NCBI GenBank assembly: GCA_947623455.1
Contig: OX392527.1
Location: 26,652,201 to 26,716,200, forward strand
DNA from: Mimachlamys varia
Taxonomy: Eukaryota > Mollusca > Bivalvia > Pectinida > Pectinidae
DNA: 64,000 nucleotides
Reading direction: 5' to 3'
Part shown: positions 13,187 through 25,221 of the stretch, piece by piece
Numbering within the stretch: position 1 is the stretch's first letter
Layout of the letters: every line of letters starts with the position of its first letter
Position numbers and translations under genes: made by a program
Notes under the pieces: generated by a model
What the model saw: the letters and a program-made list of their open reading frames with translations, nothing else
Told to the model about the DNA's origin: nothing
Database searches by the model: none

Positions 13187-13904
13187 TTTTTAAAAACATT
13201 CATGCCGGTATAAATGCAATTTGATTACATTCATATTACCATGAAACCACTACCGACATAAATGTAAAATGAAACCCTGTTTAATTCATAATATTGCACT
13301 TTCACTTTTTAAAAAATGTTTAATTTCATGTAATTTTTCTTAAGTGATGAATATGAACTGCATTTGTATATGCGTCGTCCTTAAAACGTTATTTGCGGAA
13401 CAGCCCTTTAAATGAAATTGGCGCCAATAATAAACTGTAGTCATTTAAGCGTATAGCGTTCTTCATGTTATTAAAAGCGCAGCGACAAGACTCATTGAAC
13501 AAAATTAATCAATGATGTAAACCACGTTTTATGTAAGAGTGCTCCTGCTTTCATACCTAAATGAAAAGCATTTCTGTTTGTAATGTTCATATAAGGGTTA
13601 TGGCACAAATGTAAACATATAAGTATATTCTTCCTTTCTTCATACATGAGTTGTTATTACTGCTTTCCGAAAGGACGATGTTTGCAAGTTTACAAGAGCT
13701 TTGTTTAGGAACTTAATATTGTTTACTTCGAATACCGTTGCTTCTGTGAGAGAACTGACAGAGAATCACAGCAGGATGCCTGTATAGATGTTCTACATGG
13801 AGAACATAAACCATTTTATGGTCCAATAATGCTATCATTTGTAATAATTTTACTTCTTTGAAATATATGAAGATAGCTTTTTTTATAAAAACAATAAAAG
13901 TCGA

Positions 13905-14245
13905 GGAGCGTATCGGGACAAACAACAAAAACCTTGTCAAATCTTTTTATTTCACTTTTAGATAAATCGACGATGTGTTCTGACCTAGTCGATCGGATAT
14001 ACCATTCTGAACTCCAAGTGGACATTTTTGAATATGCTCATTAATATACAATGTACCTAGGATTGAGAATGATGATTGTGTTCTCTCTTTGAGGACGTGA
14101 CATTCTTTAGACGTGACCTATATTTACAAGATGGATGTTGTCGATGAAGCAGAAAACACCTGACCTTATTCTGTTGTATTTTCCCAAGGGTCTCCGCGTA
14201 AATCTTTTCTTTATTCATATTTTGCTTATAGTTTAATCAATTTTT
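13905..14245 (+). pseudogene. RT retroelement fossil with internal deletion, copy D
   Basis: At about 13937-13980 the plus strand reads LVKSFYFTFR, then a stop, then IDDVF. This is a decayed version of the FRYIDDVL catalytic block of the RT at 16969-17184. About 60 bases later the sequence jumps straight into the 3' non-coding part of the element ('tttttgaatatgctcattaa'), so the rest of the RT and the connecting region are missing. The 3' part continues to about 14245. It cannot encode an active enzyme. Confidence 0.65.
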
Positions 14246-14959
14246 CATATCCCTTGTTTCAAGCTGCTTTCAAGATATGACAAAAGCTACCAGATACTTA
14301 TATGTGTCATGTCCCTGGTAACATTAAAACGTATTCATAAATAATAACATTACTGGATATCACCTGTTATTTGAAGGATAACACTGCTGCTTCGAAGATA
14401 GTTTAACACTGACTTGGGAATACAAAGTATGCGACAATCGGATGGATGTACTAGTCGTTTTCTACATGAAAACTACAGATTGGGGAAAATAGCCACACTG
14501 TAATCTCATTTGATTAGTGACACGGTTCATGATATACACACTTTCGTAGTACACAATTTGAAATTATACAAAACTAGTTTAAATTTTACTTCAAAATTCA
14601 TAAATGAAAGGGGTTTTACGCGCCAGACCCTTCTGCTTCTACATTAGTTTAGAAAATTTCGATTCCCACCTTTTGACTCCTAGCATCACTGGCGCGTCCC
14701 AGAAGGACGAAAATGTTGTAAGATGCATTTTAATTCATTTTTTGCATTCTATATCTATTACTAATTTAAAAAGGTGCAGCATGTATGTGTGTACGTCATC
14801 ATTTAAGGCGTACTTTACCAAAAGTGGATAGGATTGAAAAACTTCATCGAATACGTCTTCATGATGTTGATTTCTATGTGGTTTTTCAAAAGTTAAGATA
14901 TCAATAGATTCAATTAAGTTTTTACTCAATTGATATGATGACGTGAGACAGATCAGCAT
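14246..14959. other. Non-coding stretch
   Basis: No supported exon or repeat is seen. Confidence 0.45.
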
Positions 14960-15352
14960 ACGTCTCGGTCAGCACACAGTACACACAGAGACGGTAACAC
15001 AGACGTCTCGGTCAGCACACAGTACACACAGAGACCGTAACACAGACGTCTCGGTCAGCACACAGTACACACAGAAATCGTAATACAGACGTCTCGGACA
15101 ACACACAGTACACACAGAGACCGTAACACAGACGTCTCGGACAACACACAGCACACACAGAGACCGTAAAACAGACGTCTCGGACAACACACAGTACACA
15201 CAGAGACCGTAACACAGACGTCTCGGACAACACACAGTACACACAGAGACTGTAATACAGACGTCTCGGTCAGCACACAGTACACACAGAGACCGTAACA
15301 CAGACGTCTCGGACAACACACAGTACACAAAGAGACCGTAACACAGACGTCA
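14960..15352. repeat. Minisatellite, 43-bp unit, 9 copies
   Basis: A clean array whose units begin 'acgtctcggtcagcacacag' and continue with 'tacacacagagaccgtaaca' and 'cag'. Variants are tcggtcagc versus tcggacaac. The unit is not a multiple of three, yet it lacks stops on minus, so all three minus frames stay open with Cys/Val-rich peptides. These are artefacts. The low divergence suggests recent expansion. Confidence 0.95.
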
Positions 15353-16968
15353 GGTCGGAAATCAGCGAGCCCGCTTAAGACAATTGCATTTAGTCGTTAG
15401 TATAGGGAAATTACTATTTTGACCGACTGGAGCTAGGAAGATGATCGCTAGATAAACAACGTTAAATTAGATTGGGCCTGTGTCTCTGTGCCCCCTGTAT
15501 TCCATCTAAAGGCCAACGTAGATCGATAACCAGTCAAAGAACAAACTGTCGTCGGTGAAAACCATTTGTACATAGCCTTAACATTAACGAATCATTGTAC
15601 TCACAAACCAGTGTCAGCCTTATTCCCCTTACTTCCTGCCGCTGTAGCCGACAGTAAACAGATGTTCTGGACATATACATATGTTAGCGTACAGCACCGA
15701 TTTAAGTTTTTTTGTTTATTTTATACACTGCATCTATATATTCCTTAATTATCAAACAGGCGATCTGCTGCATTAACTATTTTCGCTTTTAATCAATTAG
15801 ACATAAAATGTGTTTAAGGGAATATGTTGCCAGGTAGTTACATAACTTAAAAGTTGAATTATATGTCCATATATAAAACACTGGTTATCCTTGAATAATC
15901 AACAAATTATAACGACTGTTCCTGTTGGTTTTGTCGTTACCGTTAAATCAGTAATAATACGTATAGTATATGCTAGCAGTTTGAATGGTATAATAGATAA
16001 CATAATTGGTTTTAATTGTATCTGAGTTCCTTTTTGATATGATATTAGGATATTTTGTACTTTAAGAAAATGCTTGTTTATACGGAGAGGTCAATTGTGA
16101 CTTTGTCATCAGTTATTCTAAGGCTAGGTATTATATGTTAATTATTGTGCTGTTAATTTCAAACAAGTTGCATATTCATGGCTTGAAATATGAAATCGAA
16201 ATACATATGTAATTGTACTTAATGATATTGTTTTATACATTATAACGTATATTGTTTGTTTGCAAATCAGGATTTGCAATGTTAATTTATCTTGTTTAAA
16301 AGCGTTTTTATTACAATTATGTTACAATATATATGTACAAATGTTTCAAAACGTGTCACTTAGACGCGATAAAAAATATTGTAATATTGAAGAATGCACA
16401 TTTAAAGTTTTTCGCCTCTAGGATAAGATGACGAGATATCCAGAGCGTTGTTAGAACTATATTTAGTCATGTTGCAGTGGTTGGGTCTGTCTCGTACTGT
16501 ACAGATTGTTTTCCATTGCTGGAACTGATCACAACTTGAGCGTTTAGATGGTATGGCGTATACGTTACTTAGCAACTCTCCGGTACGGTAAGATGTGCCA
16601 GGAACTGTTGTTCTATGACAAGAGTTAACAGCTAGAGTTCGTGGACAATAGTATCGTAACTACACCAAACAAGATTTATTTTTTTCTTCATAAACACTTG
16701 TGTCTTCGCTTTGGTAAATATAACACGATGGTGATACTCAAAGGCAACTCTGTATAGTCAGATGTTTGTGTCTATGAAAATAAGACAAATTTTCACGATA
16801 AATTGGTATCAAAGACAATGTCAAAGCCAATTTGCTGGTAAACAAACAGCCACTTCAAACGATAATAGAAAAAGATACAGCGAGTCAATTATTTCTTATC
16901 TTGGAACACACTTTGTAAAAAAAACAACAAAAGCCCAAATGAAATATATAGAGGAAGATTAAGTACGA
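15353..16968. other. Non-coding stretch
   Basis: AT-rich sequence without supported exons. The last ~200 bp may belong to the 5' part of the RT fossil that follows, but no motif is recognisable there. Confidence 0.4.
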
Positions 16969-17775
16969 ATGATTGAATTTGTTTTGAGGAAAGATTTCCA
17001 GCAGACTGTCGTCATTTCCATGGAAACAAACTGTGGTCTTCTCTTAGCTGACTTGTTGTTTTTTTCATGCGAGGCTGAGTGTGTGGAAGGATTTATCAGG
17101 ACAAGTAACAAAAAGTCTTTTAATTGGAATTTTAGATATATCGACGATGTTTTGATCGTAAATAATCTTCCCATTATGAAATAAAGGCCACAACATACTC
17201 TTCTACATCAGTTGCTTATCTCGATCCCTTCTTACACTATTACCAATATGGACAACTTCCTATTAAGCTATATTATAAACATGACGATTTCAATTTTCCG
17301 ATCGTGAATTTTCCATTTCTTTATAGTAGCATCCCTGCTTCCCCAACCTACGGTATTTGCAGGTTGCAGTTGATAGTTTAATCTAGGGTTTGTTCTATAA
17401 TAAATATATTGCTTTTCGTTATAGATGTCGGCTGCCGATAAACAAACTTACGTCACAGGGATTGGAGAGATGCAGGTTGATGAGGACTATAAGCAAGCTT
17501 AATGGTCGCCATCTTGGTGTCATTGAGAATTATTTTGTATTCTTGTATGTACTCATCAGTGCGCTTATTCGTTGTAATTGGGAATGATGAATCATTCCTC
17601 ATTTTGACGACTTGATGTTAACTTGGATGTGATATAAGATTTACATGGCGGGTATCGTCCATGAAACAGAAGCCGCTTACTCTTCCGGAGCATCTGTTCG
17701 TATTTTGTCTCTAGATAAATCGACTTTGAGTTCGGGTTACGGTGTTGTTGACGCTTTGTTATTCTCTGATGTTCT
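16969..17775 (+). pseudogene. Reverse-transcriptase retroelement fossil, copy E
   Basis: The frame at 16969-17184 contains FQQTVVISMETNC, LLLADLLFFSCEAE and FNWNFRYIDDVL. These match the order of RT motifs: a Q-x-x-G-I-P-x-G-like motif B, the L-A-D segment, and the YxDD catalytic motif. After a stop at 17182 the homology continues in other frames, for example DDFNFPIVNFPF and IPASPTYG near 17285-17350, with several stops and frameshifts. The 3' non-coding part continues to about 17775 and matches copies A-C in reverse. YIDD and the layout suggest a Penelope-like or similar retroelement, but the exact clade cannot be assigned by eye. It is inactive. Confidence 0.75.
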
Positions 17776-18991
17776 TTCAGCAACATGTCCGTCGGAGGTT
17801 GGACAATCGAAATCTGTGTCATCATTTGTTTAGCATTACTGTACGTGTGACACATAGAAACAAGTTCAAAGAGTATCCGTATACACAGGAAAAAAGCGTT
17901 GTTTTCATAATCAAATATAAGTTGGCAAGTCACATGAAGAAGCATACGTCCAACCTAACATTGTTATTTGAATGTTCATTAACAGTGCTGATAGACAGAA
18001 TGCCACACGTATTAGTCCCAGCTTACGCTCAAACTATTCTTATGATATGTAAGTATAAATTAGGTCAGTTTATTGTTGTAGAACGTACTGTTTATTGATG
18101 CTGATGTATATTCAAGATATGGAGAATTACCACAAGGTTCCAAATAGTAATGTTTTATTGCACGATCGACAACATTATTTGTGGATACATAAATAATACA
18201 CATAGTGTAGTTACACGTGTTAATGTTGTGCTTCTAGCTGTATGATTGTTAGTCAATGGTTTGATGGTATCACTGCTGCAACGGGGAATACATGGGACAT
18301 AAAGCTCCATCATTTTGATCAGACCTTAATCCATCCGAAATCTCCATCGTATGTATGTCTTAGCAGCATAGGTTTCTAGAATGTGAATAAGAGAATATAA
18401 TACAAATATGAAGGAATTACTTGAATGAAACTTGTATTGCTGGATTAGATTTTTACAATTTTTAGATGTTTGTTGCTTTTCTACGAAAGTAAATATACCA
18501 GACCATGAACAAACCCTTGATTTAACTAATACATAAAAAAGGACTGAGCCGACAACGAAATAAGAGCGAAATCATCATTAAACCTCTAACATAGTACTGG
18601 ATCTAGAAATGGACGTTATTCACGCATGATATGAAGCATGCCTTCCAATATTTTATAATCGGTTTTGCGCGATGGCCCTGACGTCATTTGACCGCGCGTT
18701 TGAAACTGTTTAAAGCTTTTCCATTCTATTACTTTATGAGAGTATATACATTATCTAAAGTCTGCTATATCACAACCAAACTAAGAAGGTTAACAATGAA
18801 ACATTAACCCGTGCAACATAATGAAACATTAACCTGAGTAACATATGTGAGTTATTGCGATCGAGGTGTTGCCAGAAAATAAAGTGTATTATTTTCTACT
18901 GTGAACAGAACTCTTTCTGACCAAAACACCATGACTAAACTACATTGTTCTTAAAACGAATTTTTCCAACATGCGTACCTTAGCTGAGGAC
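17776..18991. other. Non-coding stretch
   Basis: No supported gene is seen. A two-copy ~26-bp repeat ('aatgaaacattaacc') lies at 18795-18842. Confidence 0.45.
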
Positions 18992-19209
18992 TTTGGTTGA
19001 TTTGGTTTGGTTTATTTTATTTACGTCCTGTTAACAGCCAGGGTCATTTAAGGACATGCCAGGTTTTGGAGTACCCGATGAAACACTACCGACCTATGTT
19101 CAGTACCTAGCAATTGCCCCGCATGGGTTTCGAACTTGCAATCAATATGTGAAGTGCTAGCGGTAGAATGTCGGGACACCTTAACCACTCGCCAAACGTG
19201 GTCTCGTGA
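18992..19209 (-). mobile_element. tRNA-derived SINE (second family)
   Basis: On minus, the head near 19200 has an A-box-like TGGCGAGTGGTTAAGG and a B-box-like AAGTTCGAAACCC. A body follows ('catgcggggcaattgctagg', 'aacctggcatgtccttaaat', 'ccctggctgttaacaggacg') and then a T/A-rich tail. The plus strand shows TGAGGAC on both sides (18985-18991 and 19210-19216), a plausible short target duplication. This body type is widespread in bivalves; that part is from general knowledge. Confidence 0.8.
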
Positions 19210-19245
19210 TGAGGACAAAAGGTGTCTCTTTGAGGAGTTAAATAA

Positions 19246-19756
19246 CTATTCTAGTATCAAAGATTTTGGATGTCAGTTTAGGGTAAGTTACATAAATGTT
19301 CTAGTATCAAAGATCGTGGATGTCAGTTTAAGGTAAGTTACATAAATGTTCTAGTATCAAAGATCGTGAATGTCAGTTTAAGGTAAGTTTCATAAATGTA
19401 CTAGTATCAAAGATAATGGATGTCAGTTTAAGGTAAGTAACATAAATGTTCTAGTATCAAAGATCGTGGATGTCAGTTTAAGGTAAGTTACATAAATGTT
19501 CTAGTATCAAAGATCGTGGATGTCAGTTTAAGGTAAGTTACATAAATGTTCTAGTATCAAAGATAATGGATGTCAGTTTAAGGTAAGTAACATAACTGTT
19601 CTAGTATCAAAGATAATGGATGTCAGTTTAAAGTAAGTTACATAACTATTCTAGTATCAAAGATCAGGGATGTCACTTTAAGATTAGTAACATAACTATT
19701 CTAGTATCAAAGATCAGGGATGTCACTTTAAGATTAGTAACATAACTCTTCTTGTA
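19246..19756. repeat. Minisatellite, 50-bp unit, 10 copies, carrying splice-donor-like motifs
   Basis: Units begin 'ctagtatcaaagatcgtgga' and continue 'tgtcagtttaaggtaagtta' and 'cataaatgtt'. Five or six copies contain AAGGTAAGT, a perfect match to the metazoan donor consensus. The last copies have drifted to AAAGTAAGT and AAGATTAGT. The array abuts the SINE at 18992-19209. Confidence 0.93.
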
Positions 19757-20072
19757 CCAATGACCTAAAACGTTTCGTTATTTTTGCAAAACTTCCAACA
19801 GTGTCGAAAACAATGAATGTTTTAAACATTTCTCCAACGATGGACAGTTCTAAAAACGAATGATGTCTCATTACCCATTAAGTGATGTCGAAGACAATGA
19901 ACTATTTCACATGTTGGTTGTACCGAACGCAAGTTGAAATTGATCACCTAAAATCCGTCACTGTTTGTGTGTAGTGCATGGCATCGATCAATGTGAAAGA
20001 GCTAGTTCACCATCATATCTTTAATTAATCATCGGGACACAAAGGATCTTGTCTCATATAAGGCCGGCTAAT
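19757..20072 (+). other. Possible 5' UTR/promoter region
   Basis: Sequence upstream of the candidate signal-peptide exon. A TATAAGG string lies at 20058-20064, but it is only nine bases from the ATG, so it is unlikely to be the core promoter for it. Nothing else is supported. Confidence 0.2.
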
Positions 20073-20118
20073 ATGAAGCTGGTTATCGCTGGAATGTGGG
20101 TGACACTGATAATCTCAG
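20073..20118 (+). CDS. Candidate first coding exon with signal peptide
   Basis: An ATG at 20073 opens MKLVIAGMWVTLIISG. It has a short basic N-terminus and a hydrophobic core ending in small residues, typical of a secretory signal peptide. The frame is cut by a good splice donor, CAG|GTAAAA, after 20118, leaving phase 1. Signal-peptide exons in animal genes commonly end in phase 1, so the arrangement is realistic. No downstream exon in the correct phase is recognised in the next kilobases, and no promoter is proven. A 15-codon hydrophobic frame beside a donor could occur by chance. If real, it starts a plus-strand secreted or membrane protein gene. Confidence 0.35.
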
Positions 20119-23100
20119 GTAAAACATCGCCGAAGCGGGATCAATACAGTCATCAAAGACCTATAAAAATATCCTGGCAATGACAAAACAACAACCTCCG
20201 AACTAATGACCCAGTAAGGTATCCAGATGAAATGTCTCATTTCTGTCAACATTCAATCGTAACCATATGAATATCACCCGATGTTTTGATACCATTGGTA
20301 CGATTTGCTTTCCACACACGAATCGGTACTACATAATATGAATCGTAATATTAAAATTCAGAGAAAAACATTGATGAATTCAGTTTTCAAAAATTTGACC
20401 AAAAGGTAGAAGAGGATTCGTGAAACATTTAATTTTGAGGTAAAACATATCAAATCATTTTAACAAATTAAGACGGTCAAGTTGGAAATGTGTAAGCCAG
20501 AGGCATAAAATTGTGTCAATTTAGATTTTCATCATGTACCAATTACCTTTTAAAAGCAACATTTGTCTGTGCAATTGTCCCCACATGGTGATATATCATA
20601 CATAATTTGAAAAAAGGGAATGCTCATAGATATAATGAAATCAGTCTGACTGATATATGACTTAAAACGTCTTAAAATCACATTAAGAAACTATATCATT
20701 AAAACCCAGCTTTTCCGTCGAAGACATGAGTATAGAATATAGATAACCATAAGTTAATATAGACATTGTGCTGGATACCACTACTTTTATAATTGTTCAC
20801 AAACAATCCAATAATTTGTCAGTTATCTATATTTTATTAGACGGATACCATAATGAACGATCGTTTTGTAAGTGATGTCGGTGACATCGTCTATCGAATA
20901 ACCGAAACAAGTAATAGAGATCTAGGTTCATTCCGTAAGCAAATTTCATAAAGTATATTAAATGGAACGCATTTACGCTGAGGCAATGATAACTGGCAAA
21001 CTAATACATATTATTGACAAAACTGATAAAGACGTCCGACTTCTTCCTGCAATTACACCAGTACCATTTTATTATTTAATATAAATGGCCATTTATCAAA
21101 ATGAAACGAGATCTCAACACAGATAGTAGCCTGAATTACTGTCGAGACGAAACTCCTTTCAAACTGTGTGTTATGTTCAATCGAACTCAACTAAGCATAT
21201 ACAATATAAAACAATGTTTTCTCTCCAACAGACTTGCATGCATGCCTGAAATGATACATACAATGCACTTAAACAATGCTACAACACAATGAACATGCTC
21301 AAACTAGCCTAACTGGGAAGTTTGGTACTCATTAACACATGTAAGGAGATATCCGTTAACATATACAACCGCAGGAAATGTAAGTACGCTACTAAATGTG
21401 TTAACCAATCTATCTGCTCAAATATGCATGCAATAAAACGCGTGAAACCATCCCTGAGAAAAGACGACCTACTGTCGACATTTCGTAGACATAATGGTTG
21501 TGATGCCATACATACCTCTCCATACTCTGGAGTAGTCCTTTTAAGGCGTCCATGGATATATTCGTAGAAAGATGTCCTGTTTTATTTTTCTCGGATATGT
21601 ACTGTTCCGTCCGCACGAGTACTTTTTTCAATATTATCACGAAACTAGAGAAGCAATTTCTGGGTGTCAGATAATGTTACATTAAGCCACTTAGTCAGCA
21701 CCGGGCGTTACACCAGTACCATCACATTGGCAGGCTTGCTGAACTGAGCTACGAGGCAATTGTGACGATTACGCTGCGGCTGAACTACACATTACACTGT
21801 CTATGAAAAAAATCATGTAAATTATCTTCCAATTGAAATTGACTTTAACACCATAGCTGGTCTGCGTTTGACGAAAGCGTAACCTAGTCGTCAGATCAAT
21901 TTGTAGAGGTTACGGACACGACCTGTTTATACCTTCTTCCGATATATCACAGAAAAGGTCTGTCAAGTAATGAGCTATTTCTGATGAGCTAAAAGAGATA
22001 TCAGATATTATTAAAACCCTCTCCTGCTTTTATGTAATGCTCTTGATAGTAAACACTGGAATAAACTTAACCGCCGAAACCTGTAGTGTCACATCTATAC
22101 TACGCAGTGTTAACACTAAAGCAATAAAGCATACAGCTGTTCAGAATGATATAAACAATCTTTAAACGTTGAAAAACAGGAAATACACCGAATACTTCTA
22201 ACACTCTTCACAAGAAAGTTGTGTTCAACAATGTTTTTCAAGCATGTAATTTGTATATCAAAATGTGTATCGAAACTTTGTCTACGCCGCTTGTAAGCAT
22301 TAAACCGGCAATGTCAAACCGTCTGTGGATTGGTAAGCTGTCGTGCTTAAGTACGTGTTCGCCAGCAGTGACAGACCTACACCCCGTATAATGGCGCGAT
22401 GTTGTTAGAGTCTTCGGTGAAATACACTAGTTCTTGGCAATGATGACATATGTCTGTAAGAGAGGTTATATGGGCGCGAAGGCAGCGTATACGTGTAAAT
22501 AGCCCTGCCCTGTCACATTAGCCTGGAGTCACGGCCCGGAAACGGCACATTCTTCGAGTGGCTATCGTATCCATGAGACAGATGGCCACTTCAGAGGAAC
22601 GGCTTGGTCTCTAATACAATAATCAGATCTCATTGGATAGCAATTGATTGGGGTCCTGGCACTTATTCCAGGCCATCCCCTCCCTACCCATTTCTCCTTA
22701 TCTACATACACGTAGTCCGGACTGTCTACAGCCACTTTCCATTGAATAATCTAGGACACGGTGACGAGTAACCTTGTATGCTACTTACAACGACCAACAT
22801 TCTTATTCCGCATTGCATATAAACATGAGCCACACGCTTTGAACTTAAAAGTTCTAGCGGCCAAGACAATGCAACAATATATTCGTGCGCTATGCCACGT
22901 TATAAATGTAGATTAGGGACTGTGGATAGTACTCTCGGTTGAGGCTTTTCCCCCGGAAGCTCTTTGAATTATAGATTTTTGCCTGGTTTTGTAGGTATAA
23001 AAAATCGCAATAATTCAATAGCGTCATTACGAGAACACAGTCAAACAATTGTGATATGGAACGTGAGGGGTTGATGGCAGGCTTTTACAGCAAGGTGTGG

Positions 23101-23756
23101 AATGTGTTGGTTCGCTTTGGCTGTACAGTGGTAGGGAGGAATGAGACTCTAGTGGTGAAGCATTGTCAACCGAAAAGCTGTTACAGACATATTTATATAT
23201 ATATCACTAATACAAAGCCCATTGACGTTGCCAAGGACATAATCTATCTCAATCGGTAGCAATAACGCAATTCAAACGAAACATGTATTTCAAAGGGAAA
23301 TAAATAGAATTTGTCTATTTTATGTCCTGAAGTGCGAAGATACACTATAAGTGGTTGGTGTAACATATTGAACACTTTGGTGGTTATGATAGCGTAGATA
23401 GAAACACATTCATCTGTACTTGATGTTTCATTAAAATTCTATGTCTCCCATATACCAACAATTAGAAGCAAAGTGAGGCTTCCAACGCAGACACTTAAAC
23501 ATGTTTACGACCCCAATCATTTTTGGAAGTTTTGAAATTGTTTTTTTAAAGTTCATACGTCAATAGTACTGCGTAAAAATAAAAGTGAAGTAATTTAATT
23601 ATTGTACAAATAGAACATATTTTTGCAAGAAAGATATATTTTACATGTAGGTACTTCATTTTAGTGATAAATTGAAATAGAGATATATAGGGAACTGCAT
23701 ATCGAGAAAAGATTTTATAATTTTACAAGGGAATGCTATAATGGTAGAAATAGAAA
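20119..23756. other. Long stretch without a supported gene
   Basis: Apart from the tRNA-like fragment near 21686-21762, no repeat or convincing exon is seen. 22300-22800 is relatively G/C-rich, but all frames are broken and no good acceptor/donor pair was found there. Confidence 0.45.
21686..21762 (-). mobile_element. Degenerate tRNA-like fragment (SINE head?)
   Basis: On minus the segment reads 'cctcgtagctcagttcagca', with an A-box-like TAGCTCAGTTCAGC, and about 35 bases later 'ggtgtaacgccc', a decayed B box. The anticodon arm does not pair convincingly, so it is not a tRNA gene. An old SINE head is likeliest. Confidence 0.3.
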
Positions 23757-24492
23757 GGAAACGTGATATAGCAGGAGAAAGTTTATGTTTATAAGAAGGT
23801 TAACAATAAATACTCCAGAAAAGTTCTAAAATCATAAAAAGGGAACGTTATATAGCACAAGAAAATCTAAACTCATAAAATGGGAACGTTATATAGCACA
23901 AGAAAACCTAAAATCATAAAAAGGAAACGTTATATAGCACAAGAAAATCAAAACTCATAAATGGGAACGTTATATAGCACAAGAAAATCTAAACTCATAA
24001 AATTGGAACGTTATATAGCACAAGAAAAATTCTTATTATAAAAAGGGAACGTTATATAGCGCAAGAAAAGTTCTTAAATCATAAAAAAGGAACGTTATAT
24101 AGCACAAGAAAAAACTAAAATCATAAAAAGGGAACGTTATATAGCACAAGAAAAATTCTTATTATAAAAAGGGAACGTTATATAGCGCAAGAAAAGTTCT
24201 TAAATCATAAAAAAGGAACGTTATATAGCACAAGAAAAAACTAAAATCATAAAAAGGGAACGTTATATAGCACAAGAAAAGTTCTAAAATCATAAAAAAG
24301 GAACGTTATATAGCACAAGGAAAAACTAAAATCATAAAAAGGGAACGTTATATAGCACAAGCAAAGTTATATATTATAGAAAGGGAACGTTACATGTATG
24401 TGTAGCACGAGATTTCTAAAAGTATAGAAAGGGAACGTTATATAGCACGAGAAAATGCTATAATTATAGAAAAGAAACGTTATTTAGCGTGA
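23757..24492. repeat. Minisatellite, ~38-43-bp unit, about 16 copies
   Basis: Repeated core 'ggaacgttatatagcacaag', separated by A-rich linkers of variable length such as 'aaaatctaaaatcataaaaa'. Linker length differs from copy to copy, and copies near the right end are more diverged. Confidence 0.92.
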
Positions 24493-24710
24493 GACAATAG
24501 TATATTACAGGATAGTTGAAGGGAGGGATAACTTATTAATACAAAATGTTATGTAGCAAGGAAACATATTAGTACAATTATTTCGTAAAGAAACGTGGAA
24601 ATATTGATTTTGAAAAGAAGATCAACGTTACATGTATATGTACTGTCATCTTCAGACTTATGACCAGGAAGTGTGACCAAAATAATACACGTTCATCACT
24701 GTTACCGAAT

Positions 24711-25212
24711 GGGCGGTTTGGTCGAGTGGTTAACACTCCGGCCTTCCATGCAGGCGGCCGGGGTTCGAAACCCGTAATCGTCATACGCATGGAACATTCA
24801 GAGAAAGTGTTTTTCTCCTGCCCACACAACTTCAACAGCCCAGGTGGAGTCTAAAATGATCTGGGGTGGGTGTTGCAATATATGTGCTGTAGCAATCAAG
24901 TGAGGTGGCACTCTAAAAGATGCCGTTGGAAGCACGGTCCCACTACAAACAGAACACAATTGATCTCCAGCACACATACATACATACCCCCACATATGGA
25001 GATATTACCCAGGTGGTAAAGGACAACGAGTTAGCGCCTGATAAGGCAGTTCCTGCGAACTCCTCAGAATTATATATGATAGAACTGTATGAGTTAATTG
25101 TATTGACTGTATGAGAATTGTACATTTATGTACTGTAAAGCGCTTTAGAGTGGCTTATGTTAGCTAGATAGGGCGCTATATCAAATATTGTTTATCATTA
25201 TTATTACTTTTA
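24711..25212 (+). mobile_element. tRNA-derived SINE (third family), copy 1
   Basis: The head has the A-box-like TGGTCGAGTGGTTAACAC and B-box-like GGGGTTCGAAACCC. A ~400-bp body follows, then a tail with 'gtaaagcgctttagagtggc' and (ATT)n. TTACCGAAT occurs immediately before (24702-24710) and after (25213-25221), a clean 9-bp target duplication. The copy at 63055-63550 has the same order throughout. Frames crossing it are not genes. Confidence 0.93.
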
Positions 25213-25221
25213 TTACCGAAT

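Noticed and set aside
14969..15330. Cysteine-rich minus frames of 76-119 residues
   Set aside because: The 43-bp unit rotates through all three frames and all three stay open, the hallmark of a stop-free repeat rather than a gene.
22789..22858. Minus-strand exon-like segment (FKACGSCLYAMRNKNVGR) before GTAAGTAGC
   Set aside because: The acceptor is mediocre and no neighbouring exon or domain supports it.
24711..25125. Small frames and an apparent tRNA gene in the SINE
   Set aside because: The A and B boxes belong to a SINE head: the cloverleaf is incomplete and the segment has a SINE body, tail and target duplication.
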